From: Entamoeba histolytica HM-1:IMSS
Lineage: Eukaryota > Evosea > Mastigamoebida > Endamoebidae
Length of the DNA stretch: 40,961 bases
Direction of reading: 5' to 3'
Assembly: GCF_000208925.1 (NCBI RefSeq)
Contig: NW_001915007.1
Span: 1-40,961, forward strand
A model generated the notes under the pieces. The model saw only the letters and a list, made by a program, of their open reading frames with translations, was not told where the DNA came from and made no database searches. Shown here one piece after another: positions 9,990-18,347 of the stretch. How positions within the stretch are numbered: the first letter of the stretch is position 1; each line of letters begins with the position of its first letter. The translations under genes were made by a program, and so were the position numbers.

Positions 9990-12512
9990 ATGACACTACT
10001 TATGGTTGCTGAAAAACCATTTCTTGCTGAGTCTATTGCAAAATTTCTAAGTTTAGGTCCTATTCACACAAGAAAAGGAATAGCTCCAAGTTGTCTTGTT
10101 CATGAGTTTAATTGTAAGTTTAAAGGAAAAATAACAAAAGCTAAAATGACATCAGTGGCAGGTCATGTTTATACATGTGAATTTGAACGTGCTTTTCAAA
10201 ATTGGTCTGTAGATCCAAGAGATTTATTTAGTTGTAATGTTATCAAAGTAGAAGCTAACCCTAAAACACGTATTCCAGCTCATTTAAGAAATGAAGCAAA
10301 TGGATGTAATGGATTAGTATTATGGCTTGACTGTGATAGAGAAGGTGAAAATATTTGTTTTGAAGTAATGGATAATACTGTAAGTTATATGACTAAAACA
10401 TGTAAAATTTATCGAGCGTTATTTAGTTCTATTACTAAAAAAGATATTATTGAGGCATTTAATCATCTTGGACATCCAGATGACAGACTAGCAGAAGCTG
10501 TTGATTGTAGACAAGAGATTGATTTAAGGGTTGGAGTTGCTTTTACTCGTTTACAAACTAAATTCTTAAAAGAACGATTTCCCAAATTAGGAGATTCTTT
10601 AATAAGTTTTGGACCTTGTCAAACACCAACTCTTGGGTTTTGTGTTGATAGACAAAAAGAAATTGATAATTTTGTTTCAAAACCATTCTACACTCTTAAA
10701 GTTATAATAGAAGATCATGAAGGAAGAAATAAAACTTTAAAATTAGACAAACGTTTTGATAATAAGTCTGAGGTTGAAGATATTGTTAAAAGTTGTAAAG
10801 GGGTTCAAGGTAAAGTTATTAAAATGAGTGTCAATGAATTAAAAAAATCAAGACCAGTTGGTTTAAATACTGTAGAAATGTTAAAAGTAGCATCTGTAAA
10901 ATTAGGACTTGGTCCACAAGATACAATGAGTATTGCAGAAAAGTTATATACAAGAGGATACATTTCATATCCTAGAACAGAATCAACTAAATACTCTTCT
11001 TATTTCAATTTTACTGATATTCTTAATAATTTACAACAAACAAATCAATTTAGAGAAAAAGTTCAATTAATTAAACAAAATGGAATTAATATTCCTTATA
11101 ATGGAGAAGATAAAGGAGATCATCCACCTATTACTCCATTAAATTATCCAAATGAATATTTAAATGATTCAGAAAAGAAACTATTTGATTTTATAACAAA
11201 TACATTTCTTGCATCTATTTACAAAGACTCAACCTTTCAAAAAGTTAGTGTTTCTGTTCAAATTGGTAATTATACATTTAATGGAAGTGGAAAAATATTA
11301 AAAGATCCAGGATTTATGAAAATTACTAATCATTATGATGAAGATGATGAACTTAAAGATTCTGATTTGATTAAACCAACATCATTTATTGAAGGAAATA
11401 CAGTTATTCCTTCTATGTTTGATATTGTTAAAGGTATGACTAAATGTCCAGATTATTTAACAGAATATGAATTAATTTCATTAATGGAAAAGAATGGAAT
11501 TGGAACAGATGCAAGTATTCCTGTTCATATTCAAAATATTATTTCACGTGAATATGTTAGTTTAGATACTTCAAAAAGAACTCTTAGACCAACTAAAATT
11601 GGATTGGCATTAGCTAGAACATTAGAAACTGTAGACAAAAACTTGATTACTCCACAAATTAGAGCACATATCGAATCAATGGTTTCTAGAATCGCAGAAG
11701 GAAAGGCACAATATGAAAATGTTCTTGAAGAAGCTTTAGATACATTTGAACAAAATTATTTGATTTACAAACAAAATTTAAAAGTTCTTGAAGATAATTT
11801 CGCACCATTATATCAAGTCCAAGAACAAAGTCGGTTATTTAGTAAATGTGGAAAATGTGGAAGAATCTTATTAAAAGTTATAGGAGATCAAACGTATTTA
11901 TCTTGTCCAACTTGTTCTTTAAAATTTAATTTACCTCAAAACGCATCATATTCACAACAAACAAAATGTTGTCCTATTTGTAAGTTTGAAATTATTATGA
12001 CTTCATCTCTTAAAAGTACTAAAAAAGAAATGGTATGTCCTGGATGTTATAATGAAAAGAATCAATTTATGAAACAAGACCATAGTTCTTGTTTACAATG
12101 TTCTAATCCTGAATGTAAGTTATCATATGAAAGAACAAAAACGTGTTTATGTAGTGTGTGTGGTGGTGTAATGTGTTTATCTTCATTACAAAATAAATGG
12201 AGTTGTTTTTGTAATACTTGTGACAGTCATATAGAATGGATTGATAATGTAAAAAAAGCTCTTCCAAATGATGAAATTTGTGGAAAATGTAAATCATATC
12301 ATCTTGTAGATCTTACTATGAAAGATAATACAATGACTAAGGGATGTATGAATTGTGACTCATCAATTAAAAAATTATATACTATCAAAGCAGTTATTCT
12401 TTCAAATTCAACACGAAAAGGTAGACATTATAATACTTCAAAAAGTAGAGGAGGATATACATCTCATAGTAAAAATAACTCCCGTAAACATTCATCAAGA
12501 ACTGGTAAGTAA
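9990..12512 (+). CDS. TOP3: DNA topoisomerase III (type IA), 840 aa
   Basis: It cuts and passes single DNA strands, usually with a RecQ helicase, to resolve recombination intermediates. The N-terminal Toprim domain shows VAEKP (E8) and DCDREGE (D114, D116, E118). The catalytic tyrosine is Y327 in GYISYPRTE. The rest of the clamp runs to about residue 590. The C-terminal third carries repeated CxxC zinc-binding pairs (from CGKCGR near 626 to CSVCGG and CGKC) and ends in a Ser/Arg/Lys-rich tail with one RGG. Zinc fingers and tail fit eukaryotic Top3; alpha versus beta cannot be settled here. It starts 88 bases after the gp63-like gene on the same strand. No intron is needed. Confidence 0.96.
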   Translation: MTLLMVAEKPFLAESIAKFLSLGPIHTRKGIAPSCLVHEFNCKFKGKITKAKMTSVAGHVYTCEFERAFQNWSVDPRDLFSCNVIKVEANPKTRIPAHLRNEANGCNGLVLWLDCDREGENICFEVMDNTVSYMTKTCKIYRALFSSITKKDIIEAFNHLGHPDDRLAEAVDCRQEIDLRVGVAFTRLQTKFLKERFPKLGDSLISFGPCQTPTLGFCVDRQKEIDNFVSKPFYTLKVIIEDHEGRNKTLKLDKRFDNKSEVEDIVKSCKGVQGKVIKMSVNELKKSRPVGLNTVEMLKVASVKLGLGPQDTMSIAEKLYTRGYISYPRTESTKYSSYFNFTDILNNLQQTNQFREKVQLIKQNGINIPYNGEDKGDHPPITPLNYPNEYLNDSEKKLFDFITNTFLASIYKDSTFQKVSVSVQIGNYTFNGSGKILKDPGFMKITNHYDEDDELKDSDLIKPTSFIEGNTVIPSMFDIVKGMTKCPDYLTEYELISLMEKNGIGTDASIPVHIQNIISREYVSLDTSKRTLRPTKIGLALARTLETVDKNLITPQIRAHIESMVSRIAEGKAQYENVLEEALDTFEQNYLIYKQNLKVLEDNFAPLYQVQEQSRLFSKCGKCGRILLKVIGDQTYLSCPTCSLKFNLPQNASYSQQTKCCPICKFEIIMTSSLKSTKKEMVCPGCYNEKNQFMKQDHSSCLQCSNPECKLSYERTKTCLCSVCGGVMCLSSLQNKWSCFCNTCDSHIEWIDNVKKALPNDEICGKCKSYHLVDLTMKDNTMTKGCMNCDSSIKKLYTIKAVILSNSTRKGRHYNTSKSRGGYTSHSKNNSRKHSSRTGK

Positions 12513-12554
12513 AAGAGAAAAATGAAATTAACTTCTTTTTTTTTATGAATTTAT

Positions 12555-14528
12555 TTATTCTTTATTTTCAATCTCTGAATCATCTTCACTACTTTCAGAA
12601 GATGAGGAATGACTGGAATGTGATGTTGACTGTTGTTGAACTGGGAAAGTATTTTGTTTAAAGCTAGAATCTTTTGTAATAACAATACAGTTAGCGAAGT
12701 TATACTGCTTTTTTACATTTGTTTCTCTAGCATCAATTTTTCTTATCAAATTACAGCAAAGTAATGTCTCAATAGATTTGTCTGTTATTTTTGTATGACG
12801 AAGGTATATAACTTCTAACCATTTACTTTTTAACATTTCTTGTATTCCATTATCTTCTACACTAGTAAATGATAAATCAAGTCGTTTTAATTGTTCAATT
12901 TGAGCTATATACTTCCATGCCTCCATTCCAATTTGATTAGCACCAGACACTCTTAATGTTTCTACAGAAAGATCTTCCATCTCTTTTAAGGAATATTCAC
13001 TAAAATTCTTACAACCATTAAAATTTAATACACGAAGACCTCTTAATGGTTCTAAGACATGAACACCTTCACCACTAATATTTTGACAATCTTCAAATGA
13101 AATAGTTTCCAATGAAGTTATTTTAGACAAATATTCAAAGACTTGATCATCAACAGATGTTTTACTAAAGTCAACATATCTTAAATATTTAACCATTTGT
13201 AATGCCTCAACTCCACGTGAAGTTATTTGACTTTCTTTTAAATTTACTGAAACAAGATTAGGAAATTTACTACAAATAACAGTTAACAATGGGTCATCTA
13301 TTGGTCTAGCATCAACTAATAATTGTTGAAGGTATTTTGGTGGAATTCTAAAAGCATCTTGTAATGTATCTGAATTGATATGAACATTACTTAATCTTAA
13401 AACTTCAAGATATTTCAGAGAATTTAATGGTGATAAAATTTTTATACCATCACAATGTGAAATATCAAGAACTCTTAAATATTTTAAACGGGCAATAACC
13501 TGTAGACCAATATGAGTAACCATAGTATCAGAAATATTTAATTCTTCTAGAGACTTACGAATTGGACCTGTTTTAAATGGAGTTAATGAATAATCAGATA
13601 ATGTAGGACATCCTTTAAGTGATATTCCAAGTAAATTATCCATTCGAGCAAGAACGTCAAGATGATAATTTGTAACTTCACTCTCATTTAAATAAAGGTA
13701 TCTAAGAGAATTACATCCAGCAAGATAAATAAATCCATCTGAAGGAGATAGTTGAGACAATGGAGTTTGAGCTGAAACACCACTAATTGGTAAATGACAA
13801 CGAGTAAATCCAATAAAAACAAGATAAGGGAATAAATACAAATTATAATAAAATTCTGGTCCAAGAGGAGCATTAGAAATTTCAAGAGAAGTTAATTGAC
13901 TAACATCAATCATATCTTCAATTTTACCAACAAATTTTTTTGATGAAATAGAAAGTTTTTTTAATCCAGTTAATTTTCCAATAGAAGGAATATCACTATC
14001 AGTTATATTGTAAATTTGCAATGAAGTAAGTGAAGTATATTTTCTAATATTTTGAATAGACTCACTAACTATTTGTTCTACTCCATATGGTGGTATAACA
14101 TTTGGACATTCAAGTCTTTTAAGAGTATAAAGTTCATTTAATGTGTCTTGTGAAATTTTACCACATTTCAAAGAAGTTAAATTACTCAATCGTGTAACTA
14201 ATGCACTACAATCCATTTCAGAACTAGGGTCAACATTCAATCTTTTTATTTCTCTAAATAAACTAGACAATTTAGAATTAGGCTCGGTAACTGTTAATTC
14301 TGGTAGTGTTTTTAAATAGTCTTTCCAAGTTTTACAAACAAGTCTACACTTCATTAAATCTTTTTGACTTAAATATCCAAAAACCTTATGAAAATCATCT
14401 TCACTTAGATTGTTAATAGACCAATTTTCATGGAAGGTTGTAAGTTCAATTGTATGACTTTTATTTTGTTCGAGACTTGGGCTATTTGTTTGTTGAGGTT
14501 GAGGAGAAGATTTAAACCAGTTCCACAT
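12555..14528 (-). CDS. F-box and leucine-rich repeat protein, 657 aa
   Basis: It is probably a substrate-recognition subunit of an SCF-type ubiquitin ligase. An F-box-like motif covers about residues 39-75 (LSEDDFHKVFGYLSQKDL followed by CRLVCKTWKDYL). After it come many leucine-rich repeats of the AMN1/FBXL cysteine-containing type, for example LRVLDISHCDGI and LRVLNFNGCKNF, running to about residue 615. The C-terminus is a Ser/Asp/Glu-rich disordered tail (from about 630). The gene converges with TOP3, with only 42 bases between the stops. A substrate cannot be predicted. The start at 14528 gives MWNWFKSSPQ and is the first Met before the F-box. Confidence 0.88.
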   Translation of the reverse strand: MWNWFKSSPQPQQTNSPSLEQNKSHTIELTTFHENWSINNLSEDDFHKVFGYLSQKDLMKCRLVCKTWKDYLKTLPELTVTEPNSKLSSLFREIKRLNVDPSSEMDCSALVTRLSNLTSLKCGKISQDTLNELYTLKRLECPNVIPPYGVEQIVSESIQNIRKYTSLTSLQIYNITDSDIPSIGKLTGLKKLSISSKKFVGKIEDMIDVSQLTSLEISNAPLGPEFYYNLYLFPYLVFIGFTRCHLPISGVSAQTPLSQLSPSDGFIYLAGCNSLRYLYLNESEVTNYHLDVLARMDNLLGISLKGCPTLSDYSLTPFKTGPIRKSLEELNISDTMVTHIGLQVIARLKYLRVLDISHCDGIKILSPLNSLKYLEVLRLSNVHINSDTLQDAFRIPPKYLQQLLVDARPIDDPLLTVICSKFPNLVSVNLKESQITSRGVEALQMVKYLRYVDFSKTSVDDQVFEYLSKITSLETISFEDCQNISGEGVHVLEPLRGLRVLNFNGCKNFSEYSLKEMEDLSVETLRVSGANQIGMEAWKYIAQIEQLKRLDLSFTSVEDNGIQEMLKSKWLEVIYLRHTKITDKSIETLLCCNLIRKIDARETNVKKQYNFANCIVITKDSSFKQNTFPVQQQSTSHSSHSSSSESSEDDSEIENKE

Positions 14529-14666
14529 GAGTTAAACAAATAAGTACTATTTTTAAGATTTATTTTCATCTTATCTCCATATTTAAAAAGATCTACCAAC
14601 TTACTTTCTTGAAATTTCTTTTCACAAAAAACATTTTTTTAAACTAAAATAAAATAAAAATTGTTT

Positions 14667-15101
14667 TTAGTTTATTACTTTCTTAATAATTAAAAACCCA
14701 ATGAAAATTAACACTAACATAACAAGAGTCATTGTCAGTGATGAGTTAGAGTTAGGTTTATGACTTATTTTATTTAGTGGAACACTCCTTGTAGGTAATT
14801 GACAAAATTCTTGGAGTTTAGCTCTATTAGCACCACTAAATCTATCATATTCTTGACCATTTTTAAAAAGAATAAATGTAGGCATAGAACGAACACCATA
14901 CCTTTGGGCAATGTCAGTGCCTTGATCAACATCGACTTTTACAAATTTAATTGATGGATTTGTTCTTGCAAGTTCTTCAAAATAAGGAGCAATCATTTTA
15001 CATGGACCACACCAAGTAGCAAAAAAATCTACCAAAACATTAGAATGTGTGGAAATAAATTTGTTGAATGATGAAAGGGAGTTGATATGTTCTACAGACA
15101 T
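14667..15101 (-). CDS. Thioredoxin with C-terminal membrane anchor, 144 aa
   Basis: It reduces disulfides in client proteins. The active site WCGPC is at residues 30-34 (C31, C34), followed by the conserved MIAPYFEEL and the cis-proline loop MPTFILFKNG. The classical thioredoxin fold ends near residue 105. A linker then leads to one hydrophobic segment (about 122-140, LTMTLVMLVLIFIGFLII) ending in KKVIN. With no signal peptide, this is a tail-anchored topology, placing the thioredoxin domain in the cytosol on the ER, Golgi or another membrane. A GAACTT element lies about 25 bases upstream. It shares a 112-bp divergent promoter region with the GPN3 gene. Confidence 0.94.
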   Translation of the reverse strand: MSVEHINSLSSFNKFISTHSNVLVDFFATWCGPCKMIAPYFEELARTNPSIKFVKVDVDQGTDIAQRYGVRSMPTFILFKNGQEYDRFSGANRAKLQEFCQLPTRSVPLNKISHKPNSNSSLTMTLVMLVLIFIGFLIIKKVIN

Positions 15102-15213
15102 TTATAATAACTTATTTTTTTTTTAAGTTCTTTTATTATTTGTTGATATATATAACAACAATTAATAAAAATAATACCCTAAAACATCATCTCATTCATC
15201 AAATAAACAAGTA
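15102..15213. promoter_or_regulatory. Divergent promoter region, thioredoxin / GPN3
   Basis: Only 112 bases separate the two start codons, so both promoters must lie here. On the minus strand AAAGAACTTAAAA (GAAC core at 15127-15130) is placed like the Entamoeba GAAC element for the thioredoxin gene. No clear counterpart is seen for the plus-strand gene. Confidence 0.5.
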
Positions 15214-16091
15214 ATGGGGAAGTGTTGTCAACTTATTATGGGACCTGCTGGTTCTGGAAAGTCAACTTATTGCAAATATATGAAACAATATTTAGAAGAC
15301 CTTCATAGAAAACCATTTATGGTTAATCTTGACCCAGCAATTGATGAAAGTTATTATGATATTGATATCGATATTAGAGATTTAATTACAGTTGAAGACG
15401 TTATGAGTGAACTTCATTATGGTCCAAATGGTGCGTTGGTATATTGTTTAGAATATTTTTTGGATAATATTGAATGGTTTGAAGAACAACTTGGAGATTA
15501 TGATGATGATTATTTGATTATAGATTGTCCAGGTCAAATTGAGTTATATTCTCATCTTCCAGTCATGTCAAGATTTGTTGACTTTATGAAAAGAGAAAAT
15601 TATTTTGTTTGTTTATTTATTAAAAATATTTATGACATTATAATATCATACAAATAGTAATGTTTTAGATGTGTGGTGTGTTTTTGGTTGATTCTCAAGT
15701 ATTAACTGACTCTGCTAAATATGTGAGTGCAGTTTTATGTTGTTTATCAGTTATGACATCCCTTGAAATTCCACATTTAAATGTACTTTCTAAAATGGAT
15801 TTATGGAGTAAAAATATGCAAAATACTGAGACTTTTTATGATTTCTTAGAAAATGATCCACTTTTTACTAGTTCATTAGATGAACAAGTAGGAGATCGTT
15901 ATCACAACTTAAATGTTGCATTAGTTGAATTAGTTCAAAGTTACTCACTTGTTGGATTTAGTCCATTGAACATTAAGAATGAAGAAACCATTGATGTTCT
16001 TCTTCAAAAGATTGATACATGTCTTCAATATTATGATGATGCCGAACCACAAGAACCAAAAGATGAAGAAGAAATGAATGATTTAGATTGA
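15214..16091 (+). CDS. GPN3: GPN-loop GTPase, GPN3 type, spliced, 271 aa
   Basis: GPN GTPases help assemble RNA polymerase II and bring it to the nucleus. Exon 1 is 15214-15606 and exon 2 is 15669-16091, with a 62-nt intron (GTTTGT...TTTTAG) in phase 0; splicing joins ...KRENYF to MCGVFLVDSQ exactly as in family members. Visible motifs are the P-loop GPAGSGKST (10-18), the GPN insert GPNG (G70-P71-N72), DCPGQIELYSHLPVM, and SKMDLWSK as the guanine-specificity loop. The VDSQ and SLEIP signatures favour GPN3 over GPN1 and GPN2. The C-terminus is acidic. Length is near the usual 280 aa. Confidence 0.94.
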
Positions 16092-16191
16092 TTTATGTTA
16101 TTTTCTATTATATTTTTTTTTTGTTATATATTTTTGTTGGATATCAAAAAAAGTAATAAGAATTGGAAATAAATAGATCATTTAAAGTATG

Positions 16192-16237
16192 AATAATAAA
16201 AAATATTATAAATAATAAAAAATATTATAAATAATAA
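16192..16237. repeat. 19-bp tandem repeat, about 2.4 copies
   Basis: The unit AATAATAAAAAATATTATA occurs at 16192-16210 and again, identically, at 16211-16229, followed by a partial third copy. It lies in the 230-bp gap upstream of the first P1 gene and is probably ordinary AT-rich microsatellite growth. Confidence 0.8.
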
Positions 16238-16274
16238 TAAAATAAGAGAAAACCTATTTTTTTCAAAAATAACC

Positions 16275-16315
16275 AATTTAAACCTAAGAACTGAAAGAAC
16301 CAAACAAACCTTCAT
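16275..16315 (+). promoter_or_regulatory. Core promoter of the first P1-type gene
   Basis: AATTTAAACCTAAGAACT (16275-16292) combines a TTTAAA element with a GAAC core, and AAACCTTCAT (16306-16315) sits 6 bases before the ATG at the expected initiator position. The second P1-type gene carries nearly the same words at almost the same distances, so the element arrangement is supported by comparison within the window. Confidence 0.7.
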
Positions 16316-16321
16316 TTAGAA

Positions 16322-16642
16322 ATGGAAGCTGACCACCAACAACTTGCTATTGCTTTTGCTGCTCTTCTTATTCATGGATGTGGAAAAGAAGTAAATGCAG
16401 AAAGTATTCTTGCTGTTACTAAAGCTGCTGGTATTCAACTCGAAGGATGGGCCAATGCTATGGCTAAAGCTTTCAATGGAGAAAAAATTGAAAAGCTTCT
16501 TGAAGGATTCTCCTCAGCTGCCCCAGTTGCCGCTCCAGCTGCTGCTGTTGCTGCCCCAACTGAAACTAAAGAAGAAAAGAAAGAAGACAAAAAAGAAGAA
16601 GAGGAAGAAGAAGACTTCGGAGGATTTGGTGATCTCTTCTAA
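16322..16642 (+). CDS. 60S acidic ribosomal stalk protein, P1-like, 106 aa (divergent copy)
   Basis: It is part of the flexible stalk that recruits translation factors to the ribosome. The N-terminal helical domain (1-65) resembles P1 (QQLAIAFAALLIHG, AGIQLEGW) but has WANAM where the neighbour has the canonical FWPIVM. An Ala/Pro hinge (about 66-81) and a Lys/Glu-rich segment follow. The end is EEDFGGFGDLF instead of the usual eukaryotic DDDMGFGLFD. It is followed 220 bases downstream by a second P1-type gene with a nearly identical tail. It could act as P2 if the amoeba pairs divergent paralogues, but the sequence looks closer to P1. Confidence 0.9.
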   Translation: MEADHQQLAIAFAALLIHGCGKEVNAESILAVTKAAGIQLEGWANAMAKAFNGEKIEKLLEGFSSAAPVAAPAAAVAAPTETKEEKKEDKKEEEEEEDFGGFGDLF

Positions 16643-16818
16643 TCAAATGGTTCGTTGTTGATTTAATTGTTATTGTATTTTTTTGTTAATGCATAAAGAA
16701 TATATCATATATAAATATTGAAAATATTAAATTTTTTTATTGTTTTCTATGACAAGTTATTGATTAAATGGTACTTTCTGACTATCTTTTATTAAAACCT
16801 AATCATTCTAAAAAAAGT

Positions 16819-16857
16819 AATTTAAACCTAGAACTTCTTTTTAAATTAAACCTTCAT
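16819..16857 (+). promoter_or_regulatory. Core promoter of the second P1-type gene
   Basis: AATTTAAACCTAGAACT (16819-16835) and AAACCTTCAT (16848-16857) repeat the layout of the promoter at 16275-16315, with one base less between the TTTAAACCTA and GAACT words. The initiator-like word ends 5 bases before the ATG at 16863. Confidence 0.7.
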
Positions 16858-16862
16858 CCTAA

Positions 16863-17198
16863 ATGGAAGCTGCTCATCAACACCAAGAACTCGCTGTTGC
16901 TCTTGCCACCCTTCTTATTCATGAAGCTGGAAAAGAAATTACTGCTGAACATATTAATAATGTTCTTCATCATGCCAACGTCAAGGTTGAAGGTTTCTGG
17001 CCAATTGTTATGGCTAAGGCACTTGCTAATGCTGACATCGAAGATTTAATTATGAACACTACTGCTGCTCCAGTTGCTGCTGCAGCCCCAGCTGCTGCCG
17101 TTGCAGCTAGTGAAACTGAAACTAAAGAAGAAAAGAAAGAAGACAAAAAAGAAGAAGAGGAAGAAGAAGACTTTGGAGGATTTGGTGATCTTTTCTAA
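16863..17198 (+). CDS. RPLP1: 60S acidic ribosomal protein P1, 111 aa
   Basis: This is a stalk protein of the large ribosomal subunit. The N-terminal domain has the P1 hallmarks: a helix ELAVALATLLIH, then VKVEGFWPIVMAKALAN, followed by DIEDLIMN. An Ala-rich hinge (about 70-85) leads to a Lys/Glu-rich run and the C-terminal EEDFGGFGDLF, shared with the upstream paralogue. Length is normal for P1. Together the two genes form a tandem pair on one strand with similar promoters, which suggests co-regulation with other ribosomal proteins. Confidence 0.94.
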   Translation: MEAAHQHQELAVALATLLIHEAGKEITAEHINNVLHHANVKVEGFWPIVMAKALANADIEDLIMNTTAAPVAAAAPAAAVAASETETKEEKKEDKKEEEEEEDFGGFGDLF

Positions 17199-17276
17199 TC
17201 AAATGGTTCGTTGGTATTTTTTGTTTGTTACAATAAAAATATAATAAATAAAAAAGAGTTTTTTGATTTAATACAA

Positions 17277-17462
17277 TTAGTTTGTTACTTGTTGTAATGA
17301 TTCATATTGTTTTTGAATGTTTGAATGACGACGATGTTTAATAAAGGAATATGTACATTCAACAGTCAAGAGAAATACACCAATTGTTGCAAATACAGCA
17401 AACACACAGACCCATGTAATTAAGCTTCCTTCTTCAAAATGAATTTCTTCACTGGATGACAT
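17277..17462 (-). CDS. Small single-pass membrane protein, 61 aa, unknown
   Basis: The family is not recognised. The ORF has an acidic N-terminus (MSSSEEIHFEEGS), one strong membrane span (about residues 14-38, LITWVCVFAVFATIGVFLLT), and a basic cytoplasmic-looking end with FIKHRRHS. Charge distribution suggests the N-terminus faces outside or the lumen. The gene fits between the converging P1 gene and the tetraspanin-like gene, and AATTTAAAC lies upstream on its strand, resembling the P1 promoters. Codon use is ordinary. Moderately sure it is a real gene. Confidence 0.65.
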   Translation of the reverse strand: MSSSEEIHFEEGSLITWVCVFAVFATIGVFLLTVECTYSFIKHRRHSNIQKQYESLQQVTN

Positions 17463-17580
17463 TTTTTAACTATTTTTTGTTTAAATTAGAAGATGAAAAG
17501 GGTTTTAAAAGAAAATTTGAATCAAAAGTGAATTTTAGTAAAGATGAACCAAATGAAATTTGCTTTTTTGAAAATAAGAG

Positions 17581-18273
17581 TCAATCCAAACGAGTGTAAC
17601 TAAATCTACCATTTGATAGGAAGTTCTTATAAATATTTCTATAAAGAAGTTGAATATCAATGAGGTGATGAATTAGTGCTGAGAAGATAAGTACTAATGA
17701 TGTTAGAATGATTAATACAATTGATGAATAATACCAACCATTTAATACCTTCATTAGATGATCTTCACATAGATTACACTCTTTTTGAAGACATCCACAT
17801 TCTTCTTTTGATTCATTTTTATGACAGCAATGTGTCTATTAATGAATATAGATTTTACTATTTGAAAAAAAAAAGAAGGAACAAACAATTCTTTCATAGT
17901 ATAATATTGTAGGATGGTCAACTCCATCAATAGTATCTTGGAATGTAAATGACATAATAATTATAATAAATATAAATGATATTAATCCAATGAATAAGGC
18001 TATATAACTAATGAATTTAGGATAAGGAATATCTTTTCTTCTTATTATTACAGAACAAAGAGAATGACTAAAACAAATAAAACACAGTAATACACCATAA
18101 CAACATGTGACAAAACGAATAATAAATACATTTTCATTATGAATGATTCCTCCAATAGAAGTAACTATCCCCATAAAAACAGTAAGCATAGAAAGAATTG
18201 ATATACATAACTCGATAATATTATATCTTGATTCAATTGGAAAGTAACGAGAGAAATTAGTATTTCTTTCCAT
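17581..18273 (-). CDS. Tetraspanin-like four-pass membrane protein, spliced, 213 aa
   Basis: Tetraspanins organise membrane proteins into microdomains. Exon 1 runs 18273-17887 and exon 2 runs 17835-17581; the 51-nt intron (GTTTGT...TTAATAG) is phase 0. Unspliced, the frame ends at 17839 in low-complexity residues; spliced, it opens 84 further codons. Four membrane spans result: about 19-44, 50-74, 86-111 and 162-186. The large loop between spans 3 and 4 holds a Cys cluster with HCCHKN, CGC and ECNLCED, equivalent to the tetraspanin CCG region, although the exact CCG is not present. The end is hydrophilic (NGRFSYTRLD). The family call rests on topology and loop cysteines. Confidence 0.8.
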
Positions 18274-18347
18274 AAATAAGTAATATTATTTGATGATATT
18301 AAGATTTTTGGTTAACGTAAAAAAAATAACTAAAAAAAAAGAAAGTA

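Noticed and set aside
16647..16657. TGGTTCGTTG downstream of both P1 genes as a tRNA B box
   Set aside because: No A box or cloverleaf surrounds it; it is a shared 3' UTR segment.
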